Source: Fluviicola sp.
GTDB lineage: Bacteria > Bacteroidota > Bacteroidia > Flavobacteriales_D > Crocinitomicaceae
Length of the DNA: 64,000 bases
Reading direction: 5' to 3'
Assembly (NCBI RefSeq): GCF_039596395.1
Contig: NZ_JBCNJT010000001.1
Span: 841,315-905,314, forward strand
The position numbers and the translations under genes were made by a program. The notes beneath the pieces were generated by a model. The model was not told the origin of the DNA, ran no database searches, and was given only the letters and a program-made list of their open reading frames with translations. How positions within the stretch are numbered: position 1 is the stretch's first letter; each line of letters starts with the position of its first letter. Shown here piece by piece: positions 24,023 through 31,079 of the stretch.

Positions 24023-24189
24023 CTCTCCTTTGCTTCCGGAGGCTTAGGTTTTATTGCGTTAAGATCTTAAATGGTGTCCAAACCATCTTTTATCCTTAAC
24101 GGATACTTTTGAAATTTGGTTGGAAAATGATGAAAAGTTCAATCGCTGCCGTTTAAAAGAGTTCAAAAATTTTTTTTGAGGAATAAAAA

Positions 24190-24219
24190 AATCGGATGAA
24201 CGATTTCACTCACCCGATT
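24190..24219 (-). terminator. Terminator of the membrane-protein gene at 24238 (copy 2)
   Basis: AATCGGATGA/TCACCCGATT stem; on the minus strand it ends in a run of seven T. It lies 18 bp after the stop of the minus-strand gene. Confidence 0.75.
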
Positions 24220-24237
24220 GATCTATTAGGGAGTCCG

Positions 24238-24699
24238 TTACTGTTCTCCCGAAGCAGGAAGTCTACTTTTCGGACTTTCGTTCCAGTATTGCATTATGAT
24301 GAATGAAATCGCTACGGCGCATCCGATTCCTTCCGTAAACAACGTCAATGCAGCCTGACCTATCGTAATGTGATTGTTCCACAGGATTCCGCCTTCAAAT
24401 TTGCTGATGAAATCCGGTTGAATGAACATCGCGTAGATCACAAAGCCAATCAGGGATAAACTGACAGTGACCACATTGGCAAGGATCAGCGATACCCAGG
24501 CATTCAGGTAATTGCTGTCCACATTGTTTTGGTGGTTTTTCCGGGCTAGCCTGTTCGTAAAAAAGATAATGATTGCAACGTTTAGAAAACGCAATGCCGT
24601 AACGTGTTCCAGTGAGAAGAGTTTGGTGAGCAGGAACAGGATGACGATGCCCGCGAAGCTGTAAAGCCCGAACCGGACGGATTGAGATCGATTGTACAT
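24238..24699 (-). CDS. Four-helix membrane protein, paralogue A
   Basis: 153 residues with about four membrane segments: FGLYSFAGIVILFLLTKLF (9-27), FLNVAIIIFFTNR (38-50), LILANVVTVSLSLIGFVIYA (71-90) and QAALTLFTEGIGCAVAISFI (115-134). About 60% of residues match the next gene upstream (24921-25391), so the two are tandem duplicates. The layout recalls DUF4199-like Bacteroidota membrane proteins, but I cannot confirm it. Each copy carries its own terminator. Confidence 0.7.
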   Translation of the reverse strand: MYNRSQSVRFGLYSFAGIVILFLLTKLFSLEHVTALRFLNVAIIIFFTNRLARKNHQNNVDSNYLNAWVSLILANVVTVSLSLIGFVIYAMFIQPDFISKFEGGILWNNHITIGQAALTLFTEGIGCAVAISFIIMQYWNESPKSRLPASGEQ

Positions 24700-24870
24700 A
24701 GTGATAGAATTTAAAAGTTATCAGAATTTACACGAAAAGGAAATACGATCCAAATTTATTTTTGCGTAACCCGTTTGATTTGAGTGAATTAATAGGTTTG
24801 AATAGAGGTGGCTGAACTGATAAAGATAACTGAGTCCCGAAGTTTCGGGAAAGTTACCTTTCAAAAAGAA

Positions 24871-24890
24871 AATCGGATGAATCATCCGAT
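24871..24890 (-). terminator. Terminator of the membrane-protein gene at 24921 (copy 3)
   Basis: ATCGGATGA-A-TCATCCGAT, with an outer GAAAATCGG/CCGATTTTC pairing option reaching 24906. On the minus strand TTTTCTTTTT follows. Same hairpin family as at 23994 and 24190. Confidence 0.75.
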
Positions 24891-24920
24891 CCACCCGATT
24901 TTCCGATTTGTCAAGAGATT

Positions 24921-25391
24921 TTACTCTTTGGCGGGTTCCACAGGAACACACTTGTTGTCCGGAGTTCTTTCGTTCCAATACAGCACATTCATAAATGATA
25001 CTGCTAAGGCGCTTGCCATACCCTCAAAAAAGAGTACTACAGCAGCCTGACCTATTGTTACGTGGTTATTCCAAAAGATACCTCCGTCAAACTTGTTTAT
25101 AAAGTCAGGTTCTATAAAATTGGCGTAAATCACGAAACTGAATACCGATAATACAACCGTGATGACATTGGCCAGCATCAGCGAGCCGAATGCTTTCAGG
25201 AAGTTGTCGTCGTTATCCAATTGCCGGTTTTTTTTCGCCAGTCTGTTGGTGAAGAAAAACACGATGAAAACGTTTAGAAAACGTAAATAACCGTTGTTTT
25301 CCAAAGAAAATAATTTCATAATCAGAAATAGCACTGCAATACCTGCAAAACTATAAAGTCCATAGCGGACGTGTTGATATTTCGTGTTCAT
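24921..25391 (-). CDS. Four-helix membrane protein, paralogue B
   Basis: 156 residues. The same four membrane segments as its neighbour at 24238: YGLYSFAGIAVLFLIMKLFS, RFLNVFIVFFFTNRLAKKN, LMLANVITVVLSVFSFVIYA and GQAAVVLFFEGMASALAVSF. The shared inter-helix motif PDFI-KF-GGI-WNNH is almost unchanged between copies. Family function is unknown to me. The tandem arrangement and matching terminators show a local duplication. Confidence 0.72.
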   Translation of the reverse strand: MNTKYQHVRYGLYSFAGIAVLFLIMKLFSLENNGYLRFLNVFIVFFFTNRLAKKNRQLDNDDNFLKAFGSLMLANVITVVLSVFSFVIYANFIEPDFINKFDGGIFWNNHVTIGQAAVVLFFEGMASALAVSFMNVLYWNERTPDNKCVPVEPAKE

Positions 25392-25540
25392 AACTTTGCT
25401 ATTTGAATGAGTTTAGAAGTTACGATAAACGATCCTGCGACGCAAGGTATTTAACATTTTAAAACAATTGCAGGTACGCGATCCGGAATTGCGCATCGTA
25501 ATCCGGAATTATGTACATTAGTACTCTAAATTCCAGACCT

Positions 25541-26734
25541 ATGAAATTCGTCCTTTATTCTTTGGCTGTTAGTGCATTGCTTGCTTCGTGCGGAAATCCT
25601 GCTGTTCCGGATTCTGAAACCGGCGGAAAAACAGCTGTTGATGAGACCAAAGCGATCAAATTAAATTCAGCCGACCTTTTCAACGGTGAAAAAGTGCGTT
25701 TATTCCTGTACCAGAATCCAAAAGCAAACCCGGAATCCAATAAATTATTCCTGAGCGCATTGGATGAGTTTAAGAATAAAAAGAACCTGCAGGCGGCAAG
25801 TGAAGGGTTTAAAGCTTCCTTATCGGAATACCCGAGCGCAAAGGCTTATTACGAATTGGGAAATGTTTACATGGAACTAAAAAATTACCAGGCGGCATTG
25901 GATGCTTATTCACTGGCTGAAAAACTGGGATACGAACCTTTCTCCAAAGTATTGTTCAACGTGGCGTGTGCTTATTCACAACTGAAGAATTTCCCGATGA
26001 GCGCGGATTACCTGCAATTTGCCATTCAATCCGGGTATGTGAATATTGAGAACATCGAAAAAGACAAGGACCTGGCAAATCTGAGAGAAAAAGAACCTTA
26101 TCTGTACAAGCAATATATGGATCTGGCTTTAAGCGGTGTTTCGGACGTGGAAAACCTGCATTGGCTTCAATTTAAACGCCAGTTCGTGCAGGCTTCTTTC
26201 CCTATTAACCTGAATACCGAGCAGGGAAAAGTAGTTTACGACGATAAGAACCGTATTTCTTACGATTACGAGCGTTTTGTTTCTGAAATGCGCAACGAAC
26301 GTTTTTCACGGGAAGTAAGCAAAGGCTTTTACAATTTCGTACAGGTAGCAGAAAAACCGAACTACGTTGCTCTTATTTATGTGATCAAGGAAGAATTTAA
26401 TGGCGATCAAAGTCCGTTGTCTTACTGCCTGGTAACATTTTCGAAAACCGGGAAGCTGATTGATAAAAAGTTGATCGCAGGCCGGGAGGATTATTCTGAA
26501 ATGCTGAAAATGTGCACGGTCAACAAAGATTTAACCCTTACAATTACCAATTACGAAACAACATTCCAGAAAGATCCGAATGAAGAAGGGTATTACGATA
26601 ACCCGATTGTTTCGAAGAAGAAAATAGATTCGGAAAAATACCGCATCGACGCATCCGGGAAAATACTTTATGTGGAAGGGAAAACATTTGCGGAAGCTGC
26701 CTTGCTCAACGGTTGGCTAATAAACGTTTTATAA
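25541..26734 (+). CDS. TPR lipoprotein of unknown function
   Basis: 397 residues from the ATG at 25541. An in-frame ATG 30 bp earlier would bury the signal sequence. The lipoprotein signal is MKFVLYSLAVSALLASC with the lipid Cys at 17. Three TPR-like helix pairs follow (about 75-175: AKAYYELGNVYMELKNYQAA, LFNVACAYSQLKNFPMSADY). The C-terminal half (about 195-397) contains FVSEMRNERFSREVSKGFYN and a beta-rich part that I cannot assign. Its last 29 bp overlap the convergent gene at 26706. Confidence 0.75.
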   Translation: MKFVLYSLAVSALLASCGNPAVPDSETGGKTAVDETKAIKLNSADLFNGEKVRLFLYQNPKANPESNKLFLSALDEFKNKKNLQAASEGFKASLSEYPSAKAYYELGNVYMELKNYQAALDAYSLAEKLGYEPFSKVLFNVACAYSQLKNFPMSADYLQFAIQSGYVNIENIEKDKDLANLREKEPYLYKQYMDLALSGVSDVENLHWLQFKRQFVQASFPINLNTEQGKVVYDDKNRISYDYERFVSEMRNERFSREVSKGFYNFVQVAEKPNYVALIYVIKEEFNGDQSPLSYCLVTFSKTGKLIDKKLIAGREDYSEMLKMCTVNKDLTLTITNYETTFQKDPNEEGYYDNPIVSKKKIDSEKYRIDASGKILYVEGKTFAEAALLNGWLINVL

Positions 26735-27347
26735 GTCCGCGTTTGATTAAAATTTCCGCTACAACCAGGTTGAGCGTCCAGCTTAGCCAGGAAAGCAGCA
26801 CGTACAAATCCACGGGATCCATTCTCAGGTAGAACACATCGAATAAATAGGAGTAAAGCCTGAGCGAAACTGCCGATAGGGTCAGTGCGTAACTGCGCAC
26901 CATCCATTTTCCGTGTTTTTCGTAATCTTTTTTGCGCACGTAATGATAAGCCAGGTAAGTTGTTCCCAGCCAGAGAATGCTCAACATCACAAAGCTTGCC
27001 TGGGCAGGATATCCGCCGTTTGCATATAAGGACATCACCAAAGCTGCCGGTCCGGAGATCAATAAAGTAACCACCAGGTAAATAAAACCGGATATGCGGT
27101 GAATGTTCGGTCGTTTATTCAGGATGGTTTTACTGAACTGGAACAAACCGCTGGTAATGATCAGGATACTCGTAAATACATGGATGTAAAAACTGTACCT
27201 CCAATGTTTGATGTGGTAAATCAGTTGCTTGGTTTTCAGGAAATCAATTCCGCGGCGCATTTCCAGGTAAGGAAGCGACAACAGCAGCAATAAATACGAA
27301 GCATAAAGTATTCCTATCACAAAGAATATCCAGGCCGTTTTTCTCAT
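26706..27347 (-). CDS. DUF2306 membrane protein
   Basis: 213 residues with about six membrane helices. The family signature is clear: FYIHVFTSILIITSGLFQFS, NIHRISGFIYLVV, YANGGYPAQASFVMLSILWL, then EKHGKWMVRSYALTLSAVSL with the conserved Arg. DUF2306 proteins are inner-membrane proteins of unknown function, perhaps haem- or quinone-linked because of their conserved His residues. The 3' end overlaps the TPR lipoprotein gene in the opposite direction. It lies 13 bp downstream of the lipoprotein gene at 27361 (same strand), so the two may be co-transcribed. Confidence 0.85.
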   Translation of the reverse strand: MRKTAWIFFVIGILYASYLLLLLSLPYLEMRRGIDFLKTKQLIYHIKHWRYSFYIHVFTSILIITSGLFQFSKTILNKRPNIHRISGFIYLVVTLLISGPAALVMSLYANGGYPAQASFVMLSILWLGTTYLAYHYVRKKDYEKHGKWMVRSYALTLSAVSLRLYSYLFDVFYLRMDPVDLYVLLSWLSWTLNLVVAEILIKRGLIKRLLANR

Positions 27348-27360
27348 GAAACCTCCTGAA

Positions 27361-28170
27361 TTAATAGAACTCAGGGTAAATACTCAAATTATCAGGCCCC
27401 TCGAAACTTGGCCCTTCGTCTTCTTTTTGGGTCAGTTTGAATTTCATAACCTGGGTTTTGAAACGCGTATTTTTCGACCAGTTGATGACCATGGTTTTTT
27501 TGTCTGTAAACTTCCAGGATCCTTTGATAATTTCCTGTTGTTCTTTTTCCTGTCCTTCCGGGTAATAGGTATAGCGCAGGATGCCGTTTTCCTTGAATTC
27601 AACATAGCCGCCATCCAGGTTGGAAGTATTGAATATGTCCATGAAATTATCTTCTGTGATTTCTCCTCCATCGTAGTAGAATTTTCCTTCGGGTTCTTTG
27701 GTGGTTTTTTCAGCCTGCTTTTTCAGCTTAAACTTCTTGGAAGGAATCTTAGGATCATTTGCTGTCCAGGTTGCATTTACGCTACCGTCTTTCTTGGAAA
27801 TGATCAACGTGAAAATTCCGTCAAATTTATTGTCGCCCGGCTCGTTCAAGGTCAGTTCGAACCCGTCTTTTTTCTGTACCACCGAACCGCTGATATTCCG
27901 CTGTAACCCTTTGTGTACGTTGTAACCGATTGCTTTTTTGTCATTCACATACGTCAAAACCACATTGATGAAACCGTCTCCGAAATCCCCGGTGTACAAC
28001 CCGCGGAGTGTGTCGAAATTGGTTTCGGGAAACCATTCTTCACGGGTTACGGAATCAGCAGGTGTTTTTTCTGTTCCTGCAGTGTTTTCAGTTGTTCCGG
28101 TATCTGATGAACAGGAAGCGATCAGCAGGGAAAGGGATAATCCGGTCAATAATGCGAAAGGTGTTTTCAT
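27361..28170 (-). CDS. Lipoprotein of unknown function
   Basis: 269 residues. Lipoprotein signal LSLSLLIASC (Cys at 20), then a Thr/Glu-rich spacer (21-45). A beta-rich region follows: TLRGLYTGDFGDGFINVVL, FELTLNEPGDNKFDGIFTLI and, in the C-terminal half, FKENGILRYTYYPEGQEKEQ then GSWKFTDKKTMVINW. The last segment reads like a lipocalin-like 'reduced-cost' domain common in Bacteroidota lipoproteins. No known family assigned. It is followed by the DUF2306 gene, 13 bp away. Confidence 0.7.
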   Translation of the reverse strand: MKTPFALLTGLSLSLLIASCSSDTGTTENTAGTEKTPADSVTREEWFPETNFDTLRGLYTGDFGDGFINVVLTYVNDKKAIGYNVHKGLQRNISGSVVQKKDGFELTLNEPGDNKFDGIFTLIISKKDGSVNATWTANDPKIPSKKFKLKKQAEKTTKEPEGKFYYDGGEITEDNFMDIFNTSNLDGGYVEFKENGILRYTYYPEGQEKEQQEIIKGSWKFTDKKTMVINWSKNTRFKTQVMKFKLTQKEDEGPSFEGPDNLSIYPEFY

Positions 28171-28280
28171 AGAGCCATTAATTCGTAGCTAAAAATAAAC
28201 TTTTTGCGGAAAACAAATCAATCCGGATGATCCGGATAGCCGAATGTTTGCAAAATGCCGTTTAAATCGGTCAAAAAAAC

Positions 28281-28288
28281 TATTTTTG
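28281..28288 (+). promoter_or_regulatory. Candidate -7 box (TATTTTTG) of the dlt-like operon
   Basis: TATTTTTG fits TAnnTTTG, 28 bp before the dltC ATG. No TTG lies at the usual distance, so activation by another factor is possible. Confidence 0.5.
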
Positions 28289-28316
28289 CGAAAAAAATCA
28301 AGATTAACGCTTTACC

Positions 28317-28538
28317 ATGGAAGAATTCATTATCGATAAAATTGAGGAGATTGCTTTTTCAAGAGTCGGACCGACCGATTCGCTTTGGCAGGAAAAAGTA
28401 CTGGATTCAATTACCATCGTGGAATTGGTAGTGGAACTGGAAGCGGAGTTTGGTATCAAGATTCCGTTTAATGAAATTGTAGAAGATAATTTTGAAACCG
28501 TTGAACGCATAGTCACCTATTTGAATTCCAAAAAATGA
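28317..28538 (+). CDS. dltC: D-alanyl carrier protein-like acyl carrier (DltC)
   Basis: 73 residues, a four-helix carrier protein. Ser31 in VLDSITIVEL is the phosphopantetheine attachment site (DSI variant of DSL). DltC receives D-alanine from DltA as a thioester and presents it to DltB at the membrane. It overlaps dltD by 4 bp (ATGA) and opens a five-gene block with dltD, dltX, dltB and dltA. That context separates it from fatty-acid ACP, which is about 78 residues and sits near fab genes. Confidence 0.88.
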   Translation: MEEFIIDKIEEIAFSRVGPTDSLWQEKVLDSITIVELVVELEAEFGIKIPFNEIVEDNFETVERIVTYLNSKK

Positions 28539-29722
28539 AAAAAATCCTGCCGGGTTTATTCAAGTACCACCTCATTCCAATCGCAATTTCCCTGGGAGTT
28601 CTTTATTTGCTGAATTTCCTGTTGGCGACTTATTATAGGCCGGCTCAAAAACCGGAGCACATTGTTGTTTCCGGAACTGCCGGATATGAGCGGGGCATTA
28701 TTGCCGATTTTTACAACAAGCAAACCGAAATTGAATTGATCGGTTCACTGAGCGATAAACAAAAGCTGACCATTTTCGGTTCTTCTGAATTGGCTTTAGG
28801 GGAGGCATATTCGAGTTATTATTTCATGCCGGATAGCATCGGAATACCAACCATTGCTTTCGGGCACGCATATCATCAGAATTTAAGTATAGCCTGTGAA
28901 TTACTTGCTGCCGGAGATAACCTGAATGGAGCTAATGTATGCATAATACTGAGTCCGGGATGGTTTGAAACCGAAGGAACAAATATCGAAGCCTTTCTGG
29001 AATTTGTACGGCCTGATTTTCTGCGCCGGATTATTCATGATCCATCTATTCCGCTAAGCAATAAACTGCGTGTTGCCGATTTTGTGAGGGATTTCTATAG
29101 TGATATCAATAATCCTTCCGTAGAATTGACTTACTTGAAGAACATGAGCCTTTACGGAAGATATTCCTGGATGCCGGGGAAATTCAATGAACTTCCGCTG
29201 AATATTATCCCGCATGTGGATTATCAGGTGGTTTCCGCTCCGAAAAAGCTGGAAAAAGCAAAGAGAACGGTTGATTGGGCTTCGGCGAAGAAAAGAACGG
29301 AGCAAGACTTTCTGAAAACATGCCGGAACAATTCTTCTTACATAGATAGTGCTTACTATGTGGATAATTTATTGAAAAACGGAACGTATAGAAGGGGAAA
29401 AGTGGAACCCGATAAGTCTGACCGGGAATTTGAGGACTTTCAACTGGTGGTGGAAATTCTAAAACGACATCATTGCAAGGCGACCTTTGTCCTGCAGCCG
29501 CTCAATCCTTACCATTTTGATTACATGTACCGGTTTACGCCAATTCAGAAAAGAATCCGGCAGGAACTTTCCCGGGCACATTTTCCGCTTTTAGATATGT
29601 ACAGAACCGATAAATCGCGTTACGTACCCGGAACCTTGAAAGACATCATGCATCCCGGAAACAGGGGATGGATAGAAGTGAGTGAATTTTTAGTCAAACG
29701 ATACCGTCACCTGTATGAATAA
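28535..29722 (+). CDS. dltD: DltD-like SGNH transferase
   Basis: 395 residues: one N-terminal membrane helix (about 13-31) and an extracytoplasmic SGNH-type domain. IFGSSELALG (80-89) gives the catalytic Ser83 or Ser84. The C-terminal DIMHPGNRGW gives D370 and H373, completing the triad in the DxxH form. SPGWFETEGTN (about 141-151) is another DltD block. In Firmicutes DltD moves D-alanine onto teichoic acid from the membrane intermediate; here the final acceptor is unknown. It overlaps dltC by 4 bp and dltX by 8 bp. Confidence 0.9.
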   Translation: MKKILPGLFKYHLIPIAISLGVLYLLNFLLATYYRPAQKPEHIVVSGTAGYERGIIADFYNKQTEIELIGSLSDKQKLTIFGSSELALGEAYSSYYFMPDSIGIPTIAFGHAYHQNLSIACELLAAGDNLNGANVCIILSPGWFETEGTNIEAFLEFVRPDFLRRIIHDPSIPLSNKLRVADFVRDFYSDINNPSVELTYLKNMSLYGRYSWMPGKFNELPLNIIPHVDYQVVSAPKKLEKAKRTVDWASAKKRTEQDFLKTCRNNSSYIDSAYYVDNLLKNGTYRRGKVEPDKSDREFEDFQLVVEILKRHHCKATFVLQPLNPYHFDYMYRFTPIQKRIRQELSRAHFPLLDMYRTDKSRYVPGTLKDIMHPGNRGWIEVSEFLVKRYRHLYE

Positions 29723-29870
29723 AAGGAGATTTTTAATGAATACGCTGATCTATATCTTACTGCTCGTAGGGTATTATGTGTTCTATGTAGCACAGATCGA
29801 CTCGGTTTTTTACGGTTCCAAAGAACAGGAATCCACCTCGAAAGTGAACTTTATCTATCAGCAATTTTAA
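29715..29870 (+). CDS. dltX: DltX-like membrane peptide
   Basis: 51 residues, between dltD (8-bp overlap, ATGAATAA) and dltB (3-bp gap). A basic start MNKRRF is followed by one membrane helix LIYILLLVGYYVFYVA, a short loop and the C-terminus VNFIYQQF. DltX of Firmicutes is also about 50 residues with one helix and a conserved C-terminal FIYxxF-type motif. Its Tyr has been proposed to carry D-alanine between DltB and DltD (recalled). A second start at 29736 would give 44 residues; it has AAAAGGAG before it. The match of size, position and end motif supports the call. Confidence 0.8.
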   Translation: MNKRRFLMNTLIYILLLVGYYVFYVAQIDSVFYGSKEQESTSKVNFIYQQF

Positions 29871-29873
29871 CCG

Positions 29874-31076
29874 ATGGGAAAACTGAACCAAATGCTGCCG
29901 TTTACGGAGTCCGGTTTTTTCTACTTTCTCTTATTGGGAGTGGCCTTGCTGGTAATTTGTAAAGGGTTGTTTTCCCGGAAACTGAAATATGCATATGTAT
30001 TGGCAGTGATTAGTTTGGCCTACATTATCCTGTATTTCACGAAGCCGGTCCAGATTTTGGGATTGATGACCTATTGTTACCTGATTTACCTGCTTTTTGC
30101 GCGTGTTTTGAAGTATTCCGGTTTATTGATTCCGGTCATCTTGCTTTCCTTGCCGATGATCTTTATGAAAACACTCAACATTCTTCCTACCGGAGAACCG
30201 GGAGCTTTACACACATTGGCAACCATTTTCCAGATTGCCGGGATTTCGTTCATGACCTTTAAAGTCATTCAGTTGTATATCGACGAAGGACAAAAAGAGG
30301 AACGCGTTTCCGTCCTGGACTTTTTCAATTTCACGGCTTTCGTCCCGACTTTACTGATTGGCCCAATTGACCGTTTCGGGCGATTCAAACAAAACGTGGA
30401 TAACGGATACGAATCCATGACTTCCGAATTGTTCCTGGATGGATTGAATGACCTGGTTCGCGGACTGTTGTACAAGTTTATCATTGCCCACGGAATCCTG
30501 GTTTTGGTATTGAACCAATTGGAGAATAACGGAACAGTGCTTTTCCACCTAACAAATATGTATTCATACCTGTTCTATTTGTTCTTTGATTTTGCCGGTT
30601 ATTCGCTGCTGGCCATCGGTTTCGGTAAAATGATGGGAATCCGGGTTCCGATCAACTTCAACAAGCCTTTCCTGGCTGTAAACCCGAAAGATTTCTGGAA
30701 ACGCTGGCATGCCACACTCGGAGACTGGCTGAACGATTACTTCTTCAAGCCGATCTTCAAGGAATTGACCACCAAAAAGAAATTCAAACCGATCCAGAGA
30801 CAGAATTTAGCCTTGTTCCTCACTTTTACCCTCATGGGATTCTGGAACGGGTTCGAATTGCACTTTATCCTGAGCGGTATGCTCTTCGGACTTTTTTCTA
30901 TCACGCATAATTACTATGTTTATCGGTGTAAAAAAGAGGGGAGGGATGTGTTTTTCGGGAAATTGTCGCCCAAAGCCGTTCAGTTCATTTCTATTTTCCT
31001 GATGTTTAATTCGGTAGCTTTTGCCATTTATGTCTTCAGTGGTAAGATCAGCTACCTGTTTGATAAAATATTCTAA
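29874..31076 (+). CDS. dltB: DltB-like MBOAT acyltransferase, active-site His replaced by Asn
   Basis: 400 residues, multi-pass MBOAT membrane protein. It should take D-alanine from DltC and pass it across the membrane. KRWHATLGDWLNDYF carries His279, equivalent to the first conserved MBOAT His. The second motif, normally W-H-G, reads MGFWNGFELHF with Asn325 (codon AAC at 30846-30848), 46 residues later. In known MBOATs that His is the invariant catalytic residue. A nearby His329 (ELHF) might compensate. The rest of the fold and the operon look intact. It lies between dltX and dltA. Confidence 0.9.
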   Translation: MGKLNQMLPFTESGFFYFLLLGVALLVICKGLFSRKLKYAYVLAVISLAYIILYFTKPVQILGLMTYCYLIYLLFARVLKYSGLLIPVILLSLPMIFMKTLNILPTGEPGALHTLATIFQIAGISFMTFKVIQLYIDEGQKEERVSVLDFFNFTAFVPTLLIGPIDRFGRFKQNVDNGYESMTSELFLDGLNDLVRGLLYKFIIAHGILVLVLNQLENNGTVLFHLTNMYSYLFYLFFDFAGYSLLAIGFGKMMGIRVPINFNKPFLAVNPKDFWKRWHATLGDWLNDYFFKPIFKELTTKKKFKPIQRQNLALFLTFTLMGFWNGFELHFILSGMLFGLFSITHNYYVYRCKKEGRDVFFGKLSPKAVQFISIFLMFNSVAFAIYVFSGKISYLFDKIF

Positions 31077-31079
31077 ACG

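Larger units (their letters stand above)
23816..24237. other. Gene-free spacer with two related hairpins
   Basis: No supported gene. An 89-codon plus-strand frame here lacks any recognisable feature. ATCGGATGAA/TTCATCCGAT (23994-24003/24013-24022) and AATCGGATGA/TCACCCGATT (24190-24219) are hairpins followed by T-runs when read on the minus strand. Between them the minus strand could encode only an 11-residue peptide. Confidence 0.5.

Noticed and set aside
23830-24099. 89-codon plus-strand frame
   Set aside because: No family motif, Arg/Lys/Phe-rich composition of the kind chance frames give, and it contains the minus-strand terminator hairpin.
28317-28538. Fatty-acid acyl carrier protein
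   Set aside because: Overlap with dltD and the full dlt set downstream make a DltC-type carrier far more likely.
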